Positions 21,601-33,600 of a stretch of DNA of 64,000 nt are shown here, piece by piece (position 1 is the first letter of the stretch; every line of letters starts with the position of its first letter). Origin of the DNA: Phragmites australis (Eukaryota; Streptophyta; Magnoliopsida; Poales; Poaceae); the NCBI RefSeq assembly GCF_958298935.1, contig NC_084940.1, forward strand, positions 17,789,146 through 17,853,145, written 5' to 3'. The position numbers and the translations under genes are program-made. Below the pieces are notes generated by a model that did not search any database, was not told the origin of the DNA, and was given only the letters and a program-made list of their open reading frames with translations.

Positions 21601-24600
21601 CGACAGATGGACGGCGTTGGCCAGATCACGATATTGATCGTGGGTGGATTAGATTAGTCTAAACCTAACCCTAAACCTGGCTCTGATTCCATGTTACCTT
21701 TGACTAGAATTATGGAAGAAGCTCCATGGACTAGCCTTGATGTCAATATATAAAGATCTCATGGACAATATTACTTAGACACGGACACAGGTGTCGGAAT
21801 CCGACTCGGATTCAGGTATCTGATTCGGCAAAGAAATTTGGACACATGATATACAACTCGGAATCCAACACGAGTGTCAGAATCCGACTTGGATTCGGGG
21901 TGTCCGATTCAGCAAAAAAATTTGGACACAGGTGTCCAGGTAACACTGTCATGGGCCTAGAGTATATGGGCCTTGATATATATACTTAACACTCTGCTTC
22001 AGTTCCTCTCCTCGCACTCTCCACGTGGCACGTGCCCTCGCCAGCGATGGCCTTGTGGCCTCTCATGCGCTCCACGTACGACCGATGGCTCATCACTGAG
22101 CTCCATGCAGACACTAGCGCCGCCTAGCTCGGTCGTGAAGGCTGCAGCGAGGCGACCATGCGGAGCGCGGCCATGGAGGTCTCTGACGGAATCAAAGCCA
22201 CCACCATCACTCTTCTCGCAGGCCATCGAGGTGATGTGACCTCTTCCCGCCAGCGAGAACTACCACCTACCTATTGAACTCATTGTTGTGACTCAATTTT
22301 GCATGTTCTTGGAGTTTCCCTCGCTCCCTAATCGCTGGCAAGCTTGACAGGGACAGCAGCTATCCACAAACTTATAAAAAATGATGGTAGAAACCAACAG
22401 AGCTAATGGGGATGGCACAAAATGGTAAGATTTTGCAACGGAATGGTATATTAGGGATAAGTTGTTCTGCGATGGCAAATAGGGGATTGGAGAAAATTGC
22501 ATTGGCAAATAAAAATTGGCCCTATTGGAAACCATATTATCAGCCCTGTACCAAATATACCTTATACAATATAAGCCATGGGAGATATTTGGTCAAACCC
22601 AGCTTATAGCACTCATAAACTTATAAGCGCCAAAAGTCACTACTAGGCTGAGCTTTTCTTTAAAAGTATAGCTAGATGTTTGGATTTGGCTTTGTTGGCC
22701 TTGTACTGTCAAATATATCAATATACGACCCTACATGGTAAGGCATAGAAGCTCCTAAGCTTATAAGCACCAAAAGTCACCACCAATCAGTTTGATCTTC
22801 TCCCCAGAAGCGAGGGCTTAATCTTAAGTTCAAGCACAAAAGAAACCAGATGCTTGGCCTTGTCTTAGTCTTACTACCATATTTAGCCTGGGCTATAGAC
22901 AGACTAAGGGGAGAAGAAAGAACATTTGGATTTACATGATTTGTGAATGATTCAAATACGGAACAACTTACCAAACTAACCATGTCATACCATTGACAAA
23001 AAGTTTCCGACAATTGTCCAGGCAGTGGCGACAAAATAATGGTTCAACCAGCAACATGAACTTAAGTTATCGCTTCATTACTTTATTTTGCCTACTTGGC
23101 CATTTAAAAAAACTAGACCAACCTAGGAGGAACTAGGTGGTTTTTTATTAAGAAGAAATAGGCACCCACATTCGCGTCGAAGAGGACTCAAACTTAGGTG
23201 ATCTAGACGTACATCCACATCCTCAACCAACCCTCAACTAACAGAACTAGGCTCAGTCCCTCCTACTTGGCCATTTCAGTAATTCAGTTTCAAACCTTCT
23301 TAGTCCTGATGATAGTTTGAAGTTACTATGGTCACAATCAGATTCCCACACAACAGGAAAGGGCATCACGCTTGGTGCTACCAGATTCCAAAATTTTGGT
23401 TCTCACTCATTAGGGAAGTACCTTTGAATATTGTAGGAACCGAAGTTCCGAAGTAAACTGTTCTCCTAGGGAGATTCCATATCAAGCTCCTTGGAACATC
23501 AATTGGGTTCCGACTTGTGTCATGATCGGCAAATACCTGCATGTAAAACATTTGAATAGCTTAATAGATTTAAGAACAGAATCCTTGCTTATTTGTTAAA
23601 AGAAATATGTTAAGTAAATAAACAACAATCACTTCCCATTATTACCTCATTTACTTGAAAGTATGTCCCGTTAAGTGGGAAGCTTCCCCACATTGCTGTC
23701 CGGCATGGTATCTGAGTTTAATAAAAAAAAGTTTTTCAATACAAGAATTCAGCTTCCACCAGGAATCATGGTTTTAAAACAGATTTATGGGTTCTAGTCC
23801 CTAGCTGAAATCCTGAAACCCGTTAACCAGTTGGAATCGACAAAATGCTTGTTGGATTATGAAACTGGGAACCAGCTATTCCCAATTGTTAGGAACAGAA
23901 ATATAAAACTTGAAGAACATATCTTTTAGATGAAATCTAAGGCCTAGATAAGTATACAGTACAAAGCACAAAAGTTCTATAGCACATCTAGTTTGATACA
24001 AATGTCTGGCATAGATAAGATTATACAAGCCTAAGGTGGGCTCAATTTGCTACAAAAAAGAGAGGGAGAAGATTTGTGTGCATGGTCATGATGACATGAG
24101 TACTTACAACATATGAGTAATGAGCTAGGGAAAAACCAGGAAGAGAGATGTAGTCCAACAATTGATTATTTAAATAATTTTTCCAATGAATATTTGAGCT
24201 CCAAGTTCAAAAATCGATTTAAAATATCGCTGGCAGTTTTGAATTTCCTGGTCAGATTTGATCCTTAGAACTAGGGGGATTCTCGAGCAGCTAATCCCAG
24301 GATTTTTCCCTGCCCATTGTTTCATTTTTCCCGTAACATTTCCATCATAGTAAGGAAAGAATAGAGTAAATTGCATGGGAGGTTATTAAAAACGTGTTGT
24401 GCATGGCAAACATGTCACTAATCTTAGAACATGGATTAACAGGTCACGGAATTTTGTAATATAACAGGTCACTGATATGGATGCCACATTTGATGCATGC
24501 TAGCAGCCGGCTCACGTTAGATTTGTATACCTGGTTCTTTTATTAGTTTTTTTGGCATGCAAACACCCAGCACGATCTTTATGCTTGTGCCAACATTAGA

Positions 24601-27600
24601 GTTTCTGTGTTTCTCACGTTACTATATATAGTTGCACCTCACACTACCATTGGCGAGAAGAGTTGGCAATGTAATGGCTCACGGTGAGCACCTAACAAAC
24701 TTTAGTGACTTATTGGTCCAAATTCTAAAATCAGTTACCTACTTGCATTCATGTAGCAAGTTTGAAGACCGCCAACACAATTTACTCTAAACAATATTAT
24801 TGTAGCAGATTATACCTAACTGTCATCTCTAGGCTAAACTGGATAGTACCCAACCAGTTTCTTGAACGCCAGCTCCCGCTTAACCAAATTTTTAACACTG
24901 GTATAGATTACATAGAATAGGTAACTTACCAAAATTGTTCCTCTGACTTTCTGGGCCTGTGCTTCTCGTATACTGTTGCAGCTAAAGCATGTAGAACTTT
25001 CACATAATTTACCGCTTTCTTGGGAGTTGCAAAATGTCTTAGGTACATCAGTTGATTGAGCTGTTTCGCCTGCTTTATATTAATACACATCAGCAACCAT
25101 CGAATGAGCGAAAGCTTCAATCAACGATATATAGAATTTTATATGTTTCTTGCCTGGAGTCCATATAGAGAGTAGGTAAGGACAAGGATCATCAGGCTCT
25201 CTCTGGTCAAGCTATACATAATAAGCAAATAATCATCATTATATCGTCAGTTCTTGATTAACACAAACAGTGAAATTTTTAATAATCTGCTTTGAACTTA
25301 CTCCTTCCAGAAGTGGATGTGAGTCCGGCAGTTCATAGCTGCAAACATGTAGAAAATAGAGAACTCAAATAAAGCTACTAGCAATAAAACAGAAGATATG
25401 AGGGCTCTACAGTTATTATAAATAATACTGGTTTTGTTTAGAACAAGGCCATACACTTGGTGCTCTGTCCTTAGGCGACTGGCATTCTTGAGCTTAGGAG
25501 TTGGGATAGAAGCAGCTTCAGGAGTTATAGCAACCAAGGCCTTCGACATATCAGCATCTTCAATCTCGATGTTATTTGCTTGCATATAATTCTTTAGGTT
25601 CTGTGTAAACTCTGTGAAATTAAGCTTGATAGCAGGAATTTCTTCAGGATCATCAATGAAAGCATCCTCAATTGCATCTACTTTTATCTCTGTAGCGTCA
25701 GGTTCTAGTTCCGGGCTTGCTGGCTCCTCGATGATTGGATGGCCATTGTCCAAGATATGGCCGCGGGCATGTGAGTTCCACTCAAGTTGACTTACAGGCC
25801 TGGAACTCATATATGTCTGGTTGGAGCCCTCATTTTGATTTGCAGTCCTAAAATTTATATATGTATGGTTGCAGCCCTCTGCAGCGACTGGAGTACTGGA
25901 TGTAACCAAACTCTTCTCTTCAGGTCCAGGAAGAGCGAGCCTTGCACTTCATCATAACAAGCTATTATCAATGGACAGTCATCCAAGAGTACAGAAATTA
26001 AATCTGCATGGCCCTAAGTCGCAAAAGACATAAGAAAACGAGCAAGCCTGTTTCTTCAAGTAGCAGAAATCGTAAGGTTGAAATACAGTAAAAATAACAA
26101 TTAGCATTTCTCTATGTTTCTTTAGGGAAATCTAGCACTTCAACTATATTTGGCAAATCTTTTTTTTTCTCGAACACGCAGGAGAGCTGCGTGTCATTGT
26201 ATTAAGAAGTAAAATGACCTAGTTTATAAGGAAAACCGGGCCCGAAAACCTTAATAAGCATTGCAATACAACCCGCGGAGCCTCATTCTCACGCAAGACA
26301 AAGCAAGAAAGAAAAAGGCTCCAAACCCCCCTAACAGCCAGAAGACAAGTCTAAGCAGCATATAACCTGATAAACACAACAAACAACATACAACCCAACA
26401 CTCTTGAACAACCGAGCGGCGCCCACCCGAAACAACGCTACCCCACTAGCAACTGTGCCCAGCTAGCTCATCGACCAGAATATCTCGACAACTCAATAGG
26501 CAGAACCCTACTCTCATGCCTAACAATCAGCTCGGTCGACAGCCCCCATGCCGAACTACAAAGGGGTTCTGGGACATTGGAACAAAACCACTGTCGTGAA
26601 GCGCTGAAAGGAGGTGGGAAGCCCAGCCGAACAGGAGAACAAAGGGTCGAACAACAATAGAGGATGGTGTTGAAAGGCCTACAGCCTCACAGGTAGCCCA
26701 GGAACTCATCCAAGACACACGTACACTAGCAGTGGTATTTTTGGTGCTGCAATGGCTTACTGCCTTTTCTGTTTTCTTCTCTATTTATATATTTGAATGT
26801 CAACGAGCTGATCCTTAGTGCCGACGAAATCAGCACTAATCCTCCCATCTTCCCGGCACTCCCTGATGAAGTGGTAGCCGCACATCGATGTGTTTGTTAC
26901 GTTCATGGAAGATAGGGTTTTGTATCAGCGCTAAGACTGACTTGTTGTCAATCTTTAACTTGACGGTGTCGGTGTCCATCCCCTTGAAGTTGCCGAGCAG
27001 CCAAACCAACCACACCGCTTGTGTGGCTGCGGTAGTGGCAGCAACATACTCCGCCTCACAGGACGAGAGTGCCACTACCTTTTGCTTGAGAGCGTGCCAA
27101 CTCACCAAGCTGCTGCCGTAGAAGCACAAACCGTCAGATGTACTCCTTGTGTCAACATCGCCTGCGAGGTCGCTTGCTGCTGCTGCTGCTGCCCGATTGC
27201 TGCACATAGCCCTTGGCGATGAGGCGAGCCTTGTGCTTATCACTGCTCTTGCCTCGTTCTTCTTGAGCTTGAAGACCCAATTCAGCCCAATAGGTTGATG
27301 CCCATGAGGAAGCTCCACCAGTGACCATGTCCCGTTCTACTCAATGGAGTCCATCTCCTCGCGCATGGCCGCCTGCCATGCTGGATCGTGCTCTGCTTCA
27401 GCGAAGGAGCGCGGCTCTCCATCCTCGCTGACCATTAGCAGGCTCTCGCCATCGACGATGCGATTGGCAAGGCTTGGTGCCTTTCCCCCTCCAAGCATGT
27501 CGTCGATGTGACGGTAACGGAGAGGGGAAGAGTCGTGGTACGTATCCAGCCTGTCGGAGTCGTTTGGCGGAGGAGAGACGAACTCCAGGAGCGAGGCCGC

Positions 27601-30600
27601 CGTAGGAGAAGCCCCTGTAGGCGTGGACGACACGCCATCGGGCGAGGTTGGCGCTAGATCCGTCCCTGCGGATGTGGGGGCTACCTCTGCAGGGAAGACC
27701 GGCTCGGGACGAGCTCCTGCGGGTGCAGTCGCCGCCCCTGCGGGCATGGCCCCTGCCCCTGCGGACGAGAAGGGCGTGGATACGCCACCTGCAAGGGGGC
27801 CCGACACCCCTGCGGGCGCTGTCGATGTGCGGCCCACAGGCGGACCTACGGGTGGGTCCCCCGCGGAGGACGCCCCTACGGGCGTGGGCGACGAGATCGC
27901 CCCTGTGGGCGCCGGCGCAGCAGGATAAGCGCCTTCTGCGCTGCTTGCGGATGGAGCCAACACGCCTGGGTGGATGTAGTTGACCATTGCCTCCACATGG
28001 AAGTCAGGTGTGGTTGTTCCACCGTCTTGCAGCACCGCCTCCCAGTGCCAGCCGGCGTCCTCGTCAAAAACGACATCGCGGGAGATGTGGACGCGCCGGG
28101 ACCGGGGCTTGAGCATGCGGTACGCCTTGGAGCTATCCTCATAGCCGATGAAGACCATCGAGGTGCTGCGGTCGTCGAGCTTCCGCAGGTCTGGTCGTGT
28201 ATCATTTACATAACCAAGACACCCGAATGTACGCAAGTAGTTTACCGCCGGCTTGCACCCGGGCCACCCCTCAAATGGCGTCTCGCCGTCAAGACTCTTC
28301 GTCGGCTCCCAGTTGAGGAGGTAGACAGTCGCGATCACAGCCTCCCCCCCAAAATTCAGTGGGCATCTTCCGCAGTTTCAAGAGGGCGCGTGCGGTGGCG
28401 AGGATGGTCTAGATCCTCCTCTCCACCACGCCGTTTTGCTGCGGCGTGTACGGCGCAGAGAAGTGCCGCTGCACGCTATGGTCCTCGCAGTGGCGCGCGA
28501 ATTCAACAGAGGTGAACTCGCCGCCATTGTCCGTGTGTAGAACGCGGAGCTTGTGCCCGCTCTCCAGTTCCGCAGCAGCCTGGAACTTCGTGATGGCCAC
28601 TGCAGCATCACCTTTTGCTGTGAGAAGCGCCAGCCACATGTAGCGGCTGGCGTCATCTACCAACAGCAAAACATAGCGGCGCCATTGGACGAGGTCTAGG
28701 ACACCCTTTGCACGGTACTTCGCCTTGGCTGGGAACAGGGCTCGGCGATGCTTCGTCATGACGCAGGCAGAGCTGCTCCACGTGCATCGCGTCGAAGCTG
28801 ATGTGGCTGTAGCGGGCGTGCCAGCGCCACGAGTCATCGTTGTGCTGCACCGCGAGACAGATGGGGCGCGCGACGTTGAGGCGTAGGATGTAGAGCCGGT
28901 TCCGCCCGCGGTTCACCTTGGCGATGAGATGGCGCCGACGATCCCAGATGCGCAGCATGCCATCCTCGATCAGCACCTTCGAGCCACACTCATCGAGTTG
29001 GCCGACGCTGATGATACTGTTCTTCAAGCGCGGGATGAAGTAGACGCCGGAGAGTGCCTTGTGCTCGCCGTTCTTCTCGGCGAACAGCACCGTGCCGCAG
29101 CCGTGGATCTCGACGAGCAATCCGTCGCCGAACCGTACGGTTTCCTGTACCGCGCGATCAAGCTTGGCGAAGACGTCGCTGCGGCCCGTCATGTGGCTGG
29201 TGGCGCCGGTGTCGAGGTACCAGCCCCCCTGGAGTTCACCGGCGTCCTCCTCGCCGAGGAACGCTTGCGCTCGCGGTTCATCGAGGTGGACTGTTGTCGA
29301 TGCCGACGCAGTGTCATCGTTCAGCGCGTAGACCTGCGCCATCAGTAGCGCAGGCTCGTAGTCGTCCTCCTGCACGAGGTGCGCCTGACCTCGCTTGGGC
29401 TGGCGGCAATCACGAGCCCAGTGACCGGTACGCCTGCAATTGCGGCAGGCGTCGCGGTTGTCGTTGCGGGCAGCGTTCTTGCCATCAGCCACGCCCTTCT
29501 TGCGTGAGCCACGGGAGTGGCGATTCTTGTCGTCACCTTTGGCAGACCGCGACCCTCCCTCACTAGCTCGCCTTTCCTTCTGGCGTGCAAGCCACTGCTC
29601 CTCCGTGAGTAGCAACTTGCCATCGAATGTCGATGGCAACACTTGGTCCGGGTCGAGGCGGTCCTCTGCCGCCTTGAGCCGTCTCGTGACCTCCTCGATT
29701 GTCAGCGTTGAGATGTCGAGGAGCGTCTCGATGGAAAGCGCGATCTGCGCGAACTTAGGTGGGACAACCCGTAGGTACTTGGCCACGACCTTGGCGTCAT
29801 TGACTGGATCATCGAGTACCTCCAGCTGGTGGACGATCCCGGTGAGGCGCATGGCGAAGTCGTCGATTGACTCGCCGTCGCGGAAGGAGATCGCCTCGTA
29901 GACCTTCCTCACCTTCTGGGCAGTCGCCTTGCAAGAGCGCTCGGAGCCGACGCTCATCGTCTTGATCGCGTTCCAGGCCTCCTTCGCCGTCTTCTTCGCA
30001 AGGGAGGTGACCATCTTCGGTGGGACTGCGCAAAAAGATGGTCTCCATTGCTAACCTGTCATCGCCCCTATCTACGCTGCCCTTGTCCACGACCTCCCAG
30101 AGGCCACGGGCTTCAAGCATCACCTCCATTATCACCGACCACTCGGCGTAGTTGTGCTTGGTGAGCAGCAGGTACGCGCCTCCTACATCTCTCACCACGC
30201 GCTGTACCACAGGCGCAGGAGCTGTAGAAGAGCCATCTTCACCCGCCATGACACCCTACTGATATCAATTGAAAGGCCTACAGCCTCACAGGTAGGCCAG
30301 GAACTCACCCAAGACACACGTACACTAGCAATGGTATTTTTGGTGCTGCAATGGCTTGCTGCCTTTTCTATTTTCTTCTCTATTTATATACTGCTGACCA
30401 CTACAATATGGCCTAGGTCAATCAGCTAATAACTACAGTCATTACTGCTTTAATTGGCTATTATTCTTCTTAATCTGCTAGCTGAAAATTCCTGGTTCAA
30501 ACAGGTAATAACTACAGCCATTACTGTTTTAATTGGCTATTATTCTCCCTAATCTGCTAGCTGAAAATCTGCACACATCAAGGCTTATTGCTAACAGGTG

Positions 30601-33600
30601 TGCCCTGCAAGGAGTGACGCCGATTGCAACAAAGAACATAGGGATTCTCCGAACGACGCCTTCAAGAAGGAAGCGACAACGGAACCGTCGTTGCTCGTTC
30701 GTGAAGCCGGACAGGGTTTTCATCTGGAGAGATCCCAAGGGAAAACTTCGACACAACGCCTCCAAGGAGGTTGTGACGCCCGCGGGTGTCACCGTCGTCG
30801 GCAAAGGCAAGAGCCTGTCAGGGCTTTCATCCAAATTCCCCTACCACGGCACAACCTGGTGAGCCTGGAGGCTTGACAGGTAGACCAAACCAACCACCTG
30901 CAGAGAGGAACTAGTAACACGCAGCACAGGAGCACGACAGCCATCCACCAGCAAGCAACGAACGGGGTTGCACCAAAACCATCTTGAACAACGGTCAGCC
31001 ACCGAACCAGGCAGCAGTAGCCCGGATGCAGGCACTGCTGGTAGGACGGGTTGGAGAAGGGGAAGCTGCGTCGGCCGCCAGGAATCAGCCGAACCAGCAC
31101 ACCCAGAGGCGGCCCGGAGCAAAGAAGCCCGGAGTCGGTCCCCAATTGGCGGATCCACCCCCGGGAGGGGGCATATCGGGCCCTAGGCGCCTGGATCTAG
31201 ATCCCTGGGCACCGTCGCACCGTTGCAAAAAAGGCCACATGTAGGAGATCGACGGAGGGAGCCGTGCAGAGGAGAGGCGCCCTGATGAGCAAGCCTATCG
31301 AAGCAGCATGCCATAGCCGCCTGGAGCACCACGCAACCACGCCCACAGCTGCCCACAAGCCCCACCAGCAGCGCTCATGAGCAGCTGACCAGAGCCCACC
31401 ACCACAATGGATCTGGCCAGCAACGGCCAGATCTACTCCACAAAGGGGGAGATCAGGCGGGAACAACACACGATAGCTCCAAAAGGGGGGGGGGGGGCAG
31501 GAGGAGGAAAGCCAGGGGAGGAGGGGGGAGGCGGCCACCACTTGGCGCTGCCCCAAGCCGCCATCATCATGGCCGTCGCCGGCCGATGGTGGCGACAGCG
31601 GTCGAGCCGAGGTCGGTGAGGGAGAGAGTTGAGGAAGGAGGCGAGTCGCCTCCGAGGAGACGACGTGAGGGTCCGTCGAGGAGAGACGATGCGAGGTGTA
31701 TTTGGCAAATCTATTTGAGCTAAGATGAGCATCTTCCACAAATTTTGTCTTTTTTCACTACAACAACAAAGCCTTTTAGTTCCAAGCAAATTGAGGTAGG
31801 CTAGAGACGAAACCAAACAAGAACTACCAACAAAAGTACAAAGGGCAATAATAATACTAAAGGATATCAAGCGTCCAGAGCATGGTTCAGGCACGTGGAT
31901 TGCCTGAACCATTTGGAAAATCTATTTGGACAGAAATAAACACCTTCTGCGAAATTCCATCTTTTTACAGGGAGAACATGTCATAGTCATTGCCATCCAG
32001 AACTTATATAGTTAAATTTAGTCTAGAAAGATAGAGATTTTTTTAACCAAATAGATAGTGTTGCCCAACAATATAAAGGATTGCAATACACACCACCATA
32101 GGTTCATCAAACATGATGTGTAATGTCTCAAAACTAGTAGATTGCAGCATGCAAAGTTGAATTAGCTTAATACAATGTATTTTACATGCATGTGTCTTGA
32201 GAAAGTACCTAGCAAATGCACTCGCGAAGTGCTTGCACTCAGCTCGCATTGGGCATGCATTGCAATTTGGCTTACTTTTTGTACAAAACACCTAAAATGG
32301 GAAACAGAGCAAAACAATTCAGCAAAACTCAAAACAACTATCATTTGTCACTTTATTATACTTGCTTTGTCATGTCTACCTTCCCAAAAGTTATCATTTG
32401 GTAGTGAAGCTCATACCTGCAAATGCAGAATCCTGTTACACACCCCCCAACAGGAACATGGTTAAAATCATTGCTAAGATTAACTGGATTAATAAAACTC
32501 ACAATGTCCGTTGATCAAGCTTGCATAGTCGAGGCCAGAGATACTTCTGTATGTTTTCCAGCATTGGATACCTTCAATAATGGATCATCAAATTCAAGTT
32601 GTTTGCGCATATATAACTCAACCCAAACATTGAGAATAAAGATACTTACAGCTCCAATAGGTGCAACTGAAGAGACTCAGGTAGGGGTTGAAGGGGCACC
32701 CATCCAAGTCTCACACATATCCTACCAACATTTGTGTCCACCTAAATAATCAACAGATACAGATAAGAGCTCCAAAATGACAGAATACTTGAAAAACTGT
32801 GAGGAAGGGAAAAACATACAGGGAAAGCCATGTGATGAAGTGTCAAAAGACGCACACACTCTACACTTTTGAGTCCAAGACCTCTAATGCTTAAGAGGTA
32901 GTCCCTGAAAGACACAAAAAGAATGCATTTTACCTGTGATAACTATTGCAGCAATAAACAAAATAAATACATTTAGTCTACTGCACATTCTCAAAATACA
33001 TAGATATGACAGTTTTTAGTTGGCCTAAAAAAGGTTATCTTGATGTGACAAGAATGAAAATATTGCACAAAGAAAACGAGAACATAGTGGACCATATCTT
33101 GATCATATACATGACCAAAAGTCAAAAAGTATGGCTTGCACAGATATAAAAATGACAGGATTTTTGGATCAGAGAGAGTGGCAGGGCAGGATTGCACCAG
33201 AGACCCTATACTCTATTCTGCTTAGATCAATGGAAGTCCAGTATCAGATTTTGTTTATGTAGACCCGTTCATATATGGTTTGTTCAATGATTTCCTTTTC
33301 TAAGCCAGGTCCACAATTACAAATGCATGACACCACCAGCGCACCTATTTAGCAGTTTTGCTAAGGATGCAAGCCAAGTTTTGTGCAACTGTATAAGCTG
33401 GGAAGAACAGTTGACAAAGCACACAAGCAGGTAGTGTTGATCATTGCTGCTTGCGCCATGTGCCAGCAGGTCACTATAGTTACCACACCAATTCAGCTGT
33501 TGCTAATTTATGGATATGGTGATTGAATGAGAATTGACCTACAGTTTTTTTTTGGTTGCACATAAGGGATCAAATTAACAAAAAGTAGGTCAACTAAGCA

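Larger units (their letters stand above)
26671..30596 (-). mobile_element. Ty1/copia LTR retrotransposon nested in the L1-like element
   Basis: A 5-bp target duplication GGTGT lies at 26,666-26,670 and 30,597-30,601. The 5' LTR is 30,270-30,596 (TGAAAGG…CTAACA on +); the 3' LTR is reduced to ~26,671-26,790 by a deletion that also removed the polypurine tract. A primer-binding-like TGATATCAG sits next to the 5' LTR at about 30,260-30,268. Internal minus-strand coding order is gag, zinc knuckle, protease, integrase, RNase H, which is the copia order. The two LTRs differ at several sites, so the insertion is not very recent. Confidence 0.85.
26147..31712 (-). mobile_element. L1-like retroelement in intron 9, with nested copia element
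   Basis: A 14-bp direct repeat TATTTGGCAAATCT flanks this segment at 26,147-26,160 and 31,699-31,712. Directly inside the left copy the + strand reads poly-T then 'ctcgaacacgcaggagagct', the complement of the common 3' end of grass L1-like elements (…AGCTCTCCTGCGTGTTCGAGAAAA). A poly-A tail plus a long target duplication indicates target-primed reverse transcription. The element runs in the sense of the host gene. Excluding the nested copia element (26,671-30,596) about 1.6 kb remains, with no reverse transcriptase, so it is a non-autonomous or internally deleted copy. A run of 12 or more G lies at 31,486-31,497. Confidence 0.8.

Noticed and set aside
25441..25460. GC donor for intron 10 of the demethylase gene
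   Set aside because: Shifting the boundary to CAAGT|GTATGG gives a normal GT donor, and exon 11 then begins C TAT GAA CTG in frame.
30529..31739. Several overlapping GC-rich open frames as genes
   Set aside because: They lie within the L1-like element between its target duplications and have no domain. No frame is favoured.
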